From: Paralithodes platypus
Lineage: Eukaryota; Arthropoda; Malacostraca; Decapoda; Lithodidae
Direction of reading: 5' to 3'
Assembly (NCBI GenBank): GCA_032716605.1
Contig: CM064480.1
Coordinates: 20,547,651 to 20,611,650, forward strand
Length of the DNA: 64,000 bases
The first letter of the stretch is position 1. Each line of letters opens with the position of its first letter. The position numbers were made by a program, and so were the translations under genes. The notes beneath the pieces were generated by a model. It was not told where the DNA came from and searched no databases. It saw only the letters and a program-made list of their open reading frames with translations. Positions 22,375 through 35,038 of this stretch are shown here, in pieces.

Positions 22375-24072
22375 ATGATAACAAAATATTTTGGTCTACT
22401 CTTAACTCATTCAAATCCAACTCACTACTGTTCATCCATTCCACCATTAAAATCTCCGACTGGCAATCTTGTAAGTGACCCACGAGGTAAAGCTAACCTT
22501 CTTCTGCAGATTTTCTCCACCAACTCAACCTTAGATGAAATAAATCAAGATGTCCCTGTACTTAATTTTAATTCACCTGAAATTCCCTCACTTAAGATCC
22601 ACACCAGACATTTCAAAACTATTTTGCAGAATCTCTCAGTAGATAAGGCTCCTGGTCCAGATGAAATTCCTCCAATAGTACTTAAGAATTGCTCCTTGGT
22701 GCTCGCTCCTGTATTGGCAAAATTTTTCCGTCTGTGTACTCATACCTCATGCTTCCCAGTACCCTGGAAAGAAGCAAACATCCATCCAGTTCCTAAAAAA
22801 GGTGCCTCTTCAGATCCATCAAACTACAGACCAATAGCTATAACTTCCACTCTTGGCAAAGTTTTTGAAATTATATTAAATAATCACATATTAAGCATCT
22901 GGAGAATAATAATTAATCAGTGATAGGCAATATGGTTTTAGACGATGTCCGATCAACTGCAGACATTCTTTGCCTTCTTACGCATCAAATCAACCAAGCT
23001 ACAGACCAACATGGTGAACACATACAATAGCACTGGATATATCAAGGCATTTGATAGAGTCTGGCATCAATCCTTATTGTCGAAGATATCACACTACGGC
23101 CTTGCATCATTAGTTCCACTAATTTCTTCTATCTTCATAACAGAAAAATATGTGTAATGGTAGATGGCCTTTATTCTCCAATTTCACTCAATAAATGCTT
23201 GTGTTCCCCAGGATCAGTTTTGGCCCCAACTCTGTTCCTCATTCAATCAATGATCTCATATCTACCACTCATATCCAACATTCCTACGCAGATGACTCAC
23301 ACTCCAGTTCCTTCACATTTACCAATTCTTTCACCCAACCCGATCTATAAATTCAAAAATAAACACTGCAATTTCTCTGAACCAGGACCTTTCTAGAATT
23401 AATGAATGGGGACAAGAGAATCTAGTTTCCTTTAATTGCACAGAAAACCAAGTACATTCAATTTCTAACCGACAGAATCTCACTGACTCCCATATATTTT
23501 TAATTATGTAAATATTCCCACTTCCCCTAGTATTGACATTCTCGGTGTAACATTAACTACTAACTTTAGCTGGACACATTATGTTAGAATCCTTGCTAAG
23601 AATGCATCTAAAAAACTGGGACTCCTGTACAGAGTTCGAGAATTCTTCACTGAGAGCAGTTGGCCGTAATATAAAAAGTCATGTGCGCTCTCAGATGGAT
23701 TACTGTTGTCACCTCTGTGGGTGGAAGTGGAGTGGTTGCATTGAGGCGTTGGACAAAATTCAAAATAAAGCTATTAGATTAATCAATAACCCTGCAATCA
23801 CACAGGACCTTCCTACATTAGCCATAGAAGAAACGTTGCATCCCTGCATTATTCTAATATTTTTCACAGCAATTGTTCCGAGAACTTGCTTCAATTGTGC
23901 CTCTCCATCTTTCCCCGTAGAACTAGGGCAGCTGAGAGCGCCCATGAATTTACACTTTCTCCTCCACAATGCAGAACTTCTGCTTATCAGAATTCATTTA
24001 TCCCCAGAGCTACTACTCTTGAATTCACTTCCTCGAATTGCTTTCCACAAACTACAATCAACAAATGTTTAA
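22375..24072 (+). pseudogene. LINE reverse transcriptase remnant
   Basis: The RT portion begins with a linker and then SVDKAPGPDEIPP, PVPKKGA and NYRPIAITSTLGKVFE in the open frame 22375-22923. AFDRVWHQSLLSKI follows at about 23045, where the catalytic aspartate of motif A would lie. A YADD-like site around 23285 is disrupted (QMTHTPV-like sequence in the available frame, with PTQM before it). The C-terminal part, including KIQNKAIRLI near 23755, resembles the post-RT region of this LINE group. Multiple frame breaks. Confidence 0.75.
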
Positions 24073-25984
24073 ATCCAGTTGTTACAAAACATTTTATGAA
24101 TGGAGGATGCCTTTAGGCACATGGACCTTTTTGTTTTATCTGTGTTTTTCCTCCGTTCATTGTCTCTTGACAAAAAAAAAAAAAAAAAAAAAAAAAATCT
24201 ATTCTCCTTACAACACATTCACAACCCTGCACCCAATGGTCGTCGGTGCGAGGCTAGCCGCCCCGCCAGTAACTAACTTCTATGCACATACTTCCAGATA
24301 AATGTGGCAGAGTTAGCAACCCAGTCTCCACCATATCCAGCAAACCCTACAATTAACAACCAGCCGAGTAAAACCAGCTAGCTAAGGCACCTTCGGTTTT
24401 GGTATTAAAGACACTCACATCTGTCTCATACACAGAGGGTTATTACAAACACTGGTGATATGGCAAGCCCCTAGCCACAGCCGCCGGACGACTATATCAG
24501 AGAGAGGGCGCCCAGCTCCCCATTTTTGCCCACCCGAGGAGGGAGACCCCCACCCCCGCGGAGGTATACCTGACCCCTGTTTTGACTTTCGAGTCATTGC
24601 CAGGTAGCACAGGAATTCTTCCTATCAATGAACTTACCATGAATGACTAACACCTTTACTAACCTCTATTAACTCACAATAAACCATTTACCTTTCTTGC
24701 ATGCTCTGATCACTAAATTAGCACCTCAGCTATACCATAGAATGAAGATTGAACAATCTAGAGAGACGCTCCTATCACAGCTGTCCCCATCCTCCTCGCA
24801 AAGTAGATCCAGTCTCTCTCCCCTAAATACGTCCAGTATAGCCAAAATAGTACCTCTTACTAAGGCTCCAGTTATATGAAAATATAAAGGCTTCCTATCG
24901 CCCTGTGCCACAAACAGTAAATACCATCTTACTTAGTCCCCATATCTATTGAGAGCTCAATTAAGTCCATAAGACTCGAGATCCCTACTGTCTACAGGGT
25001 CCAGAACAGAGCCTATAAATCTAACTCCCGCCCCCAGTCAAATCAGTTGAAAGCTAGACACCAACCAGGGGTCACTACCCTGCAGTTAATTTCTAGCTCT
25101 GCCCTTGTGTTGTTCCGGAGTGAGATCCCAGAACCGGCAGACTCTGTGGCAGATTGGATAGAAGGACCTGCCCACGTATTGAAGAACTTCACACATATGG
25201 CCCCCCTGGACGGCCGCGGAACCAGTCGTTAGCCCCCAACATCATGGACGCAAGATAACCAGGACCAGACCCATCAGATACTACCCAAGATTCCCTTTAG
25301 CAGTACTACATATTACTGTGCTGTTTTAGATTCACTAATTAATATTTCTACGAAGTGGCTAAGACCTTGCCCAGTGTAATTCATACTTAACCATTTCATT
25401 TGGGACGTACTAAGCGATCAGTGCTCTTTAATTAACAGGCGACCTTGACTCGTAATTACTTTATTCAGATATTAAAACTCTAGTGATATCTAACGTTCGC
25501 CCACTGATTTGCGTTCTAGTATTTCTGAGACAGGATATAAAACTTAGATCAGTACCCCCTGAGGTTACTAGATTTCCCGTGCTCTAAAAATACGTGTCTA
25601 ATCTAGTCTGTGAACTACTACTTGTGCACCAGAGCTACCAGTAATAAATCTAACAGTGAATATGAATCTATAAGTAACATTGATGGTCTTCGGTATATAA
25701 ACCTGTGAAATCAAAGCCAGTGATCAGAAGATTAATACCTGAACGTTGGAAGTGGGAGACTAGGCTCCATCCAGATCCACTGATGCTGTTCAATTCTATT
25801 ATATTGTCTTACACAAGTATTCTGCAGTGGTATATCAATAAACGTGATCATGTAACTTGCTACCATGTGTTTTCTTTGTGTTCTCTATTCCTCATATCTT
25901 GTATTGTGCATGCAGCCTTATATACCCAGTCAATTTAGAACTCACATTACCCAAGTTAAACCTGTAGAAAAACAGGGCATAACA

Positions 25985-28707
25985 TTGGCGGCAGCGGTGG
26001 TTCTTGATTCGGATAAAAGGTTGCATTACACTGCAAGTTTGGAACAGTAGAAGCATGGCAACATCGCGAAAATCTTCAGCCACTCGCACACATTCCCAAG
26101 TATGATTGTAAACACATATGATATCACCAGTTACTTAGACATAATAAATCCAGTGTACGATGTGGTACTTCATAATGACCGCGAAAAAATCGCCATGGCA
26201 ATTTTGCATATTGTACAGTTGGGAGAAGCCGTTTCCCAACTTGTTTGATAAGCCTACCTTTAAAGAATTTATTCACCCAATGTGACACAGAATCGCCAGA
26301 GAGTACCTGGAACCAGTTTCGATCCTTCGTGATCCGGACTTTAGATCCACTTTTGGGTTCCCCCGTCGCCCCCAAAATAATAAAAGTCGACGAGATCAAG
26401 TATGAAGTGATATAAATGTGACCCTCATACAACTCTACAGATACGTGAGGACCACGTATAGCTATGAAGATTACGACCAACAAAATGAACTCTTATTTAC
26501 CGCATTGTTAAACATCCTCCCACCCCACATCACCGCCCATCTCGACCCGTATGGCTTATTCGAAGAACATATGCTCTCCATCAGAGAAGAATGCCTACGC
26601 AGTTCGATGAATCCCCTATCCAACCTTTTAGCCCCTATCCAGACACTGTGCACCCGTCCAAAATGCCTTCCGGTGAAAGTCCAACCCCAGTGAACTCTTC
26701 CCCCACCAACCCTCCGCAGCCCCCCCCAACAAGCCCCCGATTCTAGCTATGCCTACCTATGTAGGCCTACCACAACATATTTTCCCCATGGCCCCCCAAA
26801 TGTTCAGCTAATCCCCCACAAACAAAATTTCCCTTGTCACAGTTTTTCCGTCGGTAGCTTGTGACAGTTTTCAGTCAGTAGCTCCCTTCCACCCCCACAC
26901 AATCCACACCCCTAGAAAACTTCGAAACCCCACACTTGACTCGCCCTCTCATGTCAAACAAACTCACCAGTCCCAGATAACCTCTAACCAGACCGAGACT
27001 GCCACCAAGAAAATTCCCCAAACTCGTCCTGTTAATGTCAAACAAACCCACCAACCCCAGATAACCGCTAACCAGACCGTGACTGCCACCAAGAAGATTC
27101 CTAAAATTCGTCCTGTTAACAACCCCAAATCATACATCAGTCCTCTACCAATAACCCCTGTTCTAACACCTAACTCTTCCCCCACCAACCCGCCGCAGTC
27201 CCCCCAACAAATCCCGTTTCCTAACTCGCTCACCTCTCCCACCCTGACCCTCCCACACGCGCCGTTAACCCTCCCCTCACGCGTGACGACCTAGGGACCC
27301 AACTATGTTTCCCCCCCTTCCCCCAGAAATTACTCAGCTATTCCCCCACCAACAAAATCTCCCTTGTGACAGTTTTCCGTCAGTAGCTCCCTTCCACCCA
27401 CCCACAATTCACACCCCTAATAAACTTCAAAACCCCACACTTGACTCACCCCCTCATGACAGACAAACCCACCAACCCCAGATAACCTCTAAGCAAACCG
27501 TCACTGCCACCGACACACCCCACCACTCTGATCCTCCCACACGCGCCGTTAATCCCCCCTCACGCGTGACCCCCACCAAAGTGATTTCCCCCCCCTCATG
27601 TGTACCGAACACCTGCTCACCAGTCGGTCCCCCACCATCATGAGCCCAGCTAAACTTTCAACCTCCCCCTCTTCACCGTTACCCCACCCGCCCCAAATTC
27701 CCCCCCCAAAAAACCCGCTCTACGAAATACCACCCCCACCCAATCCAACCACAAAACTTTTTCCACCTTGGCTAAACCCCAAAATACTCTCTCTCTCGCC
27801 CCAAACAACATAATCATCCTCTCAACTTCAACCACTCCTCGAAATCCCATCCATGTCTCCCCCGGAAATAAAATCAGTCTAAATTCTCCCCTCTCAAACC
27901 ACAACCCTGCCTGCCCAGACCCCCCCCACCATCTCCCTATCACATCCCCCCACACCCAACCCCCACATCAAAGTAAACTCTCAACCTTCAGCCTTACTCA
28001 CCCTTCCCCAAACCCCACTCACGACCACAACTCTCTACACAATTCAACCCCTCCCCAGCACCAACCTCTTCCGCAACAACAACCCCGACTCGACCTGCCC
28101 GTTTCATCTTTAAAACCCCCCTATCACTACCCCCGACCGAAACCACTTAGACCCCCCCTCCAAAACTGGCCCCGGGCCAGGACGCCCCAGACCCACATTC
28201 CTAACGACAAGAACTAACGGTATATCCACCCCGCCCTTCCAAAGTGAAAGTGAACCACCACCAGACCGTCACCCAGACTAACGGCGACCCTAAATACCAC
28301 CCCCCCCCCCTGAGGTAGATGAGGATATTATTGTACTAAATTGTTTCGAATGTTTTCAATTCCTAAGCGATTGGGCATGATTCTATAAATTTACATGTTT
28401 TCCATATACTGTATATACTATATTTTTTTGTCCTTAGTCATACTACTTTTCTTGTTACCTACACTTTTCTGACTATCTTTTAAATTTGCTTTATACATTG
28501 TTAAACACTTTACCTCTTCTTAATTTCCTGTGTTCTTAAGTATCTGTCCTTTTTTAAATTTACATGTTTTCCATATACTGTATATATTATTTTTTTCCCT
28601 TAGTCATACTACTTTTCTTGTTAACCTACACTTTTCTGACTATGCTTCTTTTTACTTCACCCTTGAGGCTCGAGGACGAGCCTATAATGAAGGAGATGGA
28701 AGTAAAA
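25985..28707 (+). mobile_element. Internal region of gag-only LTR retrotransposon, unit 2
   Basis: Colinear with 16920-19651: primer-site candidate at 25986, gag-like frame, 90-bp direct repeat, hairpin (28667-28682) and purine tract, then LTR 3 at 28708. The gag frame is broken in more places than in unit 1. Confidence 0.8.
26055..28217 (+). pseudogene. Gag-like proline-rich protein, unit 2, multiply frameshifted
   Basis: Starts at the same ATG context as 16990 and can be followed as pieces at 26418-26693, 27079-27294, 27305-27643, 27598-27813 and 27768-28217. Relative to unit 1 there are extra or missing single bases at homopolymers, for example near 26057, 26245, 26275 and 26406. It keeps the base that unit 1 lacks at the FVIRT stop. 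The repeated PQIT/TATKKIP modules are retained. Not translatable as one protein. Confidence 0.75.
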
Positions 28708-29823
28708 TGCCCCAGAACGAGAAGCCCACCACAGAAGCCATGAACGAACACCACACAGAAACACCAAAGGAAAGGTCCACAGAACGAAAGGACCAGCTGA
28801 CCGAGCCAGCCATTTCAGACAGGCCCAAGCCCGCAGGGCTAAACAGCTCCAGGACACACCCATTTACCTTTTCTAAAACTGACCATTTTCCACACCTCAC
28901 GTACACTAACCCCCTCGTGTCCTACACTCCTAACTACAAAGATGATGAACAGGAATATACATTCATATTAAAAACACCCATGCCTGTCCCGACGTTGAGC
29001 CAATGCCAACACATCAGACAGCCATAATTATATCTATGGTATGTTCTTGCATCCGAGAAGTAGATGTTATATATCTTAGAAGTTAAAACACCCACGCTGT
29101 CCCTAGACCTCTTATATCATTTTCCATGACGAGTATAGATATATGTAACCCGTGCTCAGTCGCCCCTTGCATTGCTCCTCTAGTAACTAAGTATTAATAT
29201 TAACATTCCCTAACATCTTGTCTTGCCAGACTAAGCTTCTGAAGACCCATCGCCCCATAAATCTATGTATGCAATCCTTAGGTTAAGTATTTTTATCCGC
29301 CATTGTGTTCACCTTTTTCCATTTACTTTCCACAATTGTCATATGTCTTCCCCTTGCCTCCTTCGTATCCACAGCCCCCCTACTACGCCAATTTATTTCG
29401 TGTCTTACACTGGGGGGTCTTACACTCTTAACCCCACCCCCACCAGAGATTGTATAAGATATCACCTGTTACCAGTATCTGTCATAAGTACCGCCGACGC
29501 CGAAACAATAACTACGTGACCCCTACGAACTGCCGCTGTGGTTGGTATTTTATATTTAAAGAAAACGCAGTTCCCCAGGGCCAGCAACTAATCGTATCCA
29601 TAACCCTCTGACTGATCACATATCTCTATCTTTTCCAGACGTCATATACCACCCCATAAGTTTGCATTCCCACGGTAGCATTTGGCTAAACGTATTCTAT
29701 CACTGTCCTTTTCCAAACTTCCATAATCAATTGTAGCCTAATGCCACCCCCACGCCCAGGTGACCTAAAGGGGGGGCAAATTTTCCCTGTAGACCCTTGA
29801 ACTCCCCCCCCCCCCTCTCATTA
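28708..29823 (+). repeat. Giant LTR copy 3, truncated by the assembly gap
   Basis: First 1.1 kb of the LTR. It matches LTR 1 almost perfectly up to about 29370. From there to the gap it has many extra bases relative to copies 1 and 2, for example at 29378, 29410-29425, 29578-29590 and 29690-29705. Confidence 0.85.
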
Positions 29824-29923
29824 NNNNNNNNNNNNNNNNNNNNNNNNNNNNNNNNNNNNNNNNNNNNNNNNNNNNNNNNNNNNNNNNNNNNNNNNNNNNN
29901 NNNNNNNNNNNNNNNNNNNNNNN
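29824..29923. other. Assembly gap (100 N)
   Basis: Exactly 100 N, a conventional placeholder for a gap of unknown size. Different elements lie on each side (LTR 3 at left, DIRS gag at right), so the real missing length may be several kilobases. Confidence 0.99.
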
Positions 29924-31159
29924 GCCATCAATTTCCTGTGCAGTGACAAATTAAACTTGATGATGTACTCACTGCGTGAATCATTAAGATCTTGGGCGGC
30001 GCCTAAGCCTGAACCTGACTCTTGCCCTTCCATATCCGATATAATCGAAACCTCGTCTTTAATCATTCCTGTTCCTCCTGAGAAGATCCCGCCGAAGCTG
30101 GGGGTTCCATCTTGTGCCAAGATAAGTCAAAATAGAGGATGGGAGTCGCCGCGCGTCCCGGTGGACGGTCAGCCACTGTTGTGGAATAGTTTGAGCAGGA
30201 AGTGGGTGGTCAGTGCCCGGCGGTCGAGAGAATATCGGCCAAAACACCTAGGCCTTGGCCTACACTCCCTTGCGGCAGTCCGAAACCACTCTCAACCACT
30301 GAGCCTCCCTGAACTCTCCAAATCCAGGGTGGTTTAAAATGTATAATGGGTAAATCATCTTTAGGTACAGCACTATACTGGACCCTTGAGACCGAACACA
30401 AACTCTGATCTGGGGTTTAGAGGTACGACGAGAAGTACTAGAAAACTGGCGAATGGTCGGGAGGCCTTTCTATCATGGGAATACCTTTTTTTGAAGATTT
30501 ATGGCCTGCGGTGTGACCAGTGAAAAAAAAACAACCTACTCTTCGCATTTGGAGGATTTATCGCCCGTGATCCACTGGTGGAACTTTCTGTCTTACTCTT
30601 CTTACTCGATGGTGAAGAGGCAAGGAACTGGGTCTGGCTGGTGTCTGAGAGGGTGACCTAATCGAGAGATCTCTCCCGAGACGAGGAGGGGCTGCCGCCG
30701 GGGGTGGTAGGCTCTCGTTGACGTTTCGCAGTAGCAGGGGCAGGAGATGAAACAGAAACCCTGTCCAGTCTCCGCCGGGCATTACGACTCCTCAGTTACT
30801 CGAGAGGAAACATTTAGGGGGAGGGTGACTCAAGAAGAAGCCTATCACAAAGAGGGGACGTTGTCACCATTGAAGTGACTTATGAGCCACAATCGTAAGT
30901 ATACCCAGCTGGACATTTGTTGCCGAACTTCTCGTAAGGCGACCGCGCGCGCTGCGGTCTTGATCATTATCTTGGAGGACCCTTTGACACTTAGTTGGGT
31001 AGCAACAAGGAACATTGTTGCGCATCACCCACAGGACCCTTTGAACGGTCTAGACATTTAACATACTTACGATACAAAGATAGTGGGTGCGCAAAAATAG
31101 GGATACAGGCACAGGTAGGGTAATGCAATAAAGCAAAAACTGGTGGCAAAGGTAGCCAT
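29924..31159 (-). pseudogene. DIRS gag N-terminal half, heavily frameshifted
   Basis: Matches the intact gag at 50652-51787 from its ATG (complement of CAT at 31157-31159) to the QFVTAQEIDG-like region next to the gap. No frame stays open for more than about 100 residues because of frequent added bases. The Cys-rich N-terminus and RS-rich middle are recognisable in pieces. Confidence 0.75.
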
Positions 31160-33074
31160 GACAGAGACTGGTGGGAAAACTACTGCAGGTTGCTGTATTG
31201 GTCCGTCCGTGAGCCCAGTCTCTGGAAAAAAATAAAATTTCCAGGAATTAATGGCTCATAAGGTTAACCTCAACATGTTTCGCACACAAGTGTTAATAAC
31301 CCGCCGGGGTAACGAGACGTTAATGTCACAACGATCACCAACTCGCCGTACGCTGCGGGGTTCTATAAAGATTTCCGACTATCTAGACATGATCTTAAGA
31401 AACGTTCAGAATACCCTCTGACATAATATAAAAGACCAGTATGGCGGTTATAAACATAGTCTTTCCGGGGGGGTGACTGTTTCAAGATTCAATTTTGGGA
31501 AAAACAACCCCCCCACAAAGACGCCGGACCCCCTGAATTATTCTAGCAGAATAACGCAGGGCAGGCTGATACGAGATCGACTTCTAACGAATATGTCAAA
31601 TAGATCGCCGTTAAGTTGAACGGCGGCGATACATTAACGTAATCTCTCAATTAACTGGTTAACTGACAAATTGAATTGTAAATTCCTTATTTCCTCCTCC
31701 CAGGATGCACCCGCGTCCGGTGTGAAAAACTTGTGAAAAAGATGTTAACCCTAATTGAGCCTGAGATCGCCGTTAAGTGTGAAGGCGGAGATTACATATA
31801 GTACCACTAAAAATGGACGGTTAACTAAACTGAATTACCAATTCGTTCATCCCACCCTACCAAGGATGCACCCGCCGGGTGAGAGTGAGATCTGATGTCT
31901 AAACGTTAACCCCATAAGTTCCTATCCCCTAGACTTCTTTGTAAAAGATCGCCGGGGAGGAAAAGCCCACAACAACAGCTAGGTTTTTACCTTTGGTTTG
32001 TAAAACCGGGGTTTAGACAAACTTCATAACATATGTCCGCTATGAACCAACGGTTAGATGGGTACATGCATTCCGCCGGGAATCATTAGGGAGCCTGAAA
32101 CAGGCACCATCACAGAGAAGCGCAGGTCCTGGAGAGCCACAGACACCTCCTCGCCGGGGACACAAGGCCTGTGTTTGAAACCACGCTGTGGCCAAACACG
32201 GCTCTCGGCCGGGGTGTTTTGGTCATGGTTGGTTTATTAAACCGACGAAAAACCCGCCCGGAAAGTAACCCACCACGTTCAGAAACCAACTGAACGCACA
32301 TAGGACCCGAGAGGATAGCCAAAGCACGACTAGCTCTATGGACCACAATATAATCCATGGAATTAGCCAATACACAACTAATCCAGGAAACAAAACATAG
32401 GTCCGTGGAAATTTAGGCCAATACACAACTAAAACCAGGATACACATGACCGCAGTAGGACATTATTTATAAAAATAAATCAATAACACTTGTACATGGT
32501 GGTAAAGGCTACGAGCGGCTGGCTAGGCCTAAGCAGACGGCACAAGAAATGTTGAAAATAAAAAACAAAAACACTGGAAACATATCCACTAACAGGAACC
32601 ACCGCCAGACACACCACTGTAGCAAATACTTCCGACAAAGGGAAAAAATGACTCGGGACCCAGAAAAACTTCACTAAGTGAAGGAAAAATACGCTGGGAA
32701 CGTCAGCAAAGCAACGCTACCTCATCAGAAAAAGGATAAAAAGGCAGCAAAATAACGCGTAATGGAAAGCCGCCTGCATCACAAGCTAACTCAACTGTGA
32801 AAAGTTTCACATGTCACACCAACAGGACCACGAGGGTACATCCGAAATAGATGCCCCAACACAACACGGACCCAACCCAAAATACACTGCACTGCGGGCA
32901 AACTAGCCCAGTGACACTCCTTGCCTACGCATATCCTAACCTTAACTCGATACATCCAGAGAGTAAACAAATGAGAAAAAACTCACTAGGGACGCAGCAA
33001 TATGCCGGAAACCAGCGGAGCGTGGGGAGAGAGGACACGTCTCCGGGCAGGCTTGAGCGCCAGAGCAGAGGATG
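31160..33074 (-). other. 5' noncoding region of DIRS copy 3
   Basis: Aligns with 51788-53547 of the intact copy. It includes repeated phrases such as GATCGCCG and a TAACCC motif. No coding sequence; short open frames are shadows. Confidence 0.65.
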
Positions 33075-33399
33075 AGAGAAGAAATTGACGCCTGAATCAG
33101 TCGTCTGGTCAAAGATCCACACAAGTACAATCCCACGATATGATGGAAAAGCTTATTGGATAGTTATTATTATTTTCTTTTTGGTTTATTTTTTACGAAG
33201 TTTTTTGTAGTGAGAACCCAATTCATAATGACTGAAGCCATGAAGTTGAGGTCGCTGTTTGCGCTAGTGCTGATAGGCTCCTCAGATTTTAACATGCTCT
33301 GCGCGGTAGATTCAAACTACGGCGGATTAGTGTTTGAAACAAAGAGGATGCCGTATGTAATAGGCCATGTTCGTCAATGAATGGAGGGGCCACTAATAA
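33075..33399 (-). repeat. Left inverted terminal repeat of DIRS copy 3
   Basis: Matches 53548-53854 with extra bases. Contains GATCCACACAAGTAC, the ACGAAGTTTTTTGTAGTGAG block, CAAACTACGGCGGATTAGTG, and ends CACTAATAA. Confidence 0.85.
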
Positions 33400-33404
33400 A
33401 AAAT

Positions 33405-33560
33405 AGAAGCATATTGGCATGTCCCGGAGGTAAACAAACGATTTCCAAAAATTACTTTTTTTCCGCCTTGATGATAGAGCATCAAAACTTATGTCTTTCC
33501 AGCGAATACCCTTCGGTTGGGAACAAAGGGAACAAAGGTTCTTAGGAATAAACCTGATCA
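33405..33560 (+). pseudogene. Short DIRS reverse transcriptase remnant
   Basis: Sequence around 33414-33530 can be read, with frame changes, as VNKRF, then a HQN-like stretch, then FQRIPFG. These match the DIRS RT segment between motif A and motif B at 2466-2570. It is in plus orientation, opposite to the DIRS copy ending at 33399, so it is an independent fragment. Confidence 0.5.
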
Positions 33561-33589
33561 ACCAGTTGGACTTACAAAAAACTTGAAGG

Positions 33590-35038
33590 GGGACTTGATA
33601 CATTGCGGAGGCAGATTGACAGATTGGCAGACCCTCTCCTGAGGCAAGTAAGTATTCCAATTACTACTGCCCCCCAATTCATCCCTTCACCCTAATCTTA
33701 TTACATCGGATAGGCTGTCACGACTCTGTTGTCATTTATGGGGTGGTCATATAGTCACCTATGTAAGACAACGATGAGTGGGGTGCTAGAATAAGGAGTC
33801 AGGTGGTCAAGAAGTTCCTTCGCAAATGCTTTAAAGTGTAGAAGAGTACAGGGAACCAACATTATGATTCCCGTCGGAATTCCTCCCTTACCAAAAAACC
33901 TTGCGAACCAACCCAGGTTGACCCTTACAAAGTTTTACCAGGGTTGGACTACAGTTGGAGCATTCCCTGTGAAAGATTTCACCCAATCTTAAGGTGTATA
34001 TGATATTTTTCACTTGTTGCTGTTACCAATTCACATGGGACACTGGTCACCAACCTCACTTGCTGATAGATTCCTACATGCCTTCCGGAAGATTCTGCCA
34101 GTAGACAGGGATATCGCGTATCATGCTGACGTGACAATGCAAAACAGACTCGTCATAGGGGCAAAGGGAATCTACATATCTTCAAGAAGGTGAGCAAACA
34201 ATTCCGAAGATTGCAGAACCTGCCTAGCGGATTGTAAAATGTGAATGGCGTGTCACTTCCCGCCAGAGCGCCTTGGTTTGGCGCCATATGGGAGAGAGCC
34301 ATAGGCATCGTTGAAGGCGGGTCTGAGAAGAAGGCTGTTGGGTAGAGCATCTCATCTCGATTGCTTGAGGAATCTCAACACCATAACTCTTGGGATATTG
34401 ACCAGCCACCGTAAATGATCGCCCCTCTATACTATGGCTTCTGGTGATTTGGAAGACCTTACCCCAATCACACCCTCAGTACTGGTACGTGGATACAGAC
34501 TGCAGGATCTTCCTGAAGAGCATGACGAGGATACTATGGAAGATCCAGACTACATAAGTAAGGACGAGAAATCGGCCCGCTACAAATATATTCGTAAATT
34601 ATCGCGAGATATTTGGCATCGCTGGTCAACAGAATATCTGGTGACTTTAAGGGAAGCGCAAAAGAATAAACTAACACCATTAAAAGGTCATTGGCCTAGG
34701 GTAGGGGACGTGGTAACCATCCATGAGGAGGGCCCGCGCGCATTTTGGAAAATTGGGTCGGATAGAGGAGTTGTTACCAGGTCGTGATGGTGAGGTTCGG
34801 GTAGCAAAGGTTCGCCACCAGGAATGGAGTAATCACACGGCCAACAGTCCGAGTAGATCCTCTTGAGGGTGACCTCGATCGCAAGGACACCCCCTCGGAT
34901 CAGTTATCCATTGAAGTCCCCTCTCTGGCTTCTACTTCGGCGCAGCCTGTTGACGCGTCTGGCGAACGCCCACGTCGACAGGCAGCCCAGATATCCTCCC
35001 AAGCTTGGCGGGATAAGATTGCCTACGGGCAAATCTAA
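33590..35038 (+). pseudogene. BEL/Pao retrotransposon pol C-terminal fragment (integrase and DUF5641-like tail)
   Basis: Fragments of a BEL/Pao pol. A zinc-binding HHCC-like part is suggested by CFKC near 33825-33836. PWFGAIWERAIGI near 34268-34310 and NDRP near 34415 are in the order expected of the integrase core. The open frame 34434-34787 continues with SGDLEDLTPITPS, IRKLSRDIWHRWSTEYL, WPRVGDVV and FWKIG, which is the DUF5641-type domain ending BEL/Pao pol. After another frame change the coding similarity fades by about 35038. Upstream frames are broken, so no active enzyme. Confidence 0.75.

Larger units (their letters stand above)
20899..24197 (+). mobile_element. Jockey-superfamily-like non-LTR retrotransposon (LINE), degenerate
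   Basis: 3.3-kb insert in LTR 2, absent from LTR 1, ending in a poly(A) run (24172-24197). Endonuclease and RT remnants are in order. The target shows at most a four-base duplication (ATCT before and after). Frame changes and stops are frequent. Family placement rests on the SNIRGLHSN start, GDFNVH and SDHCLI endonuclease motifs and the RT phrases APGPDEIPP and AFDRVWH. Confidence 0.85.
19652..25984 (+). repeat. Giant LTR copy 2, split by an inserted LINE
   Basis: 19652-20898 and 24198-25984 together correspond to LTR copy 1. Total length minus the 3.3-kb insert is about 3.03 kb. TATATAA is at 25694-25700 and AATAAA at 25837-25842. Small indels distinguish it from copy 1, for example a shorter stretch at about 25785. 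Confidence 0.85.
29924..33399 (-). mobile_element. DIRS1-like element copy 3, 5' part only
   Basis: Colinear with 50652-53854: N-terminal gag, 5' noncoding region and left terminal repeat. The 3' two thirds are missing at the gap. Compared with the second copy, differences are dominated by single- and few-base insertions throughout. The 5' end is at CACTAATAA (33391-33399). Confidence 0.85.
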
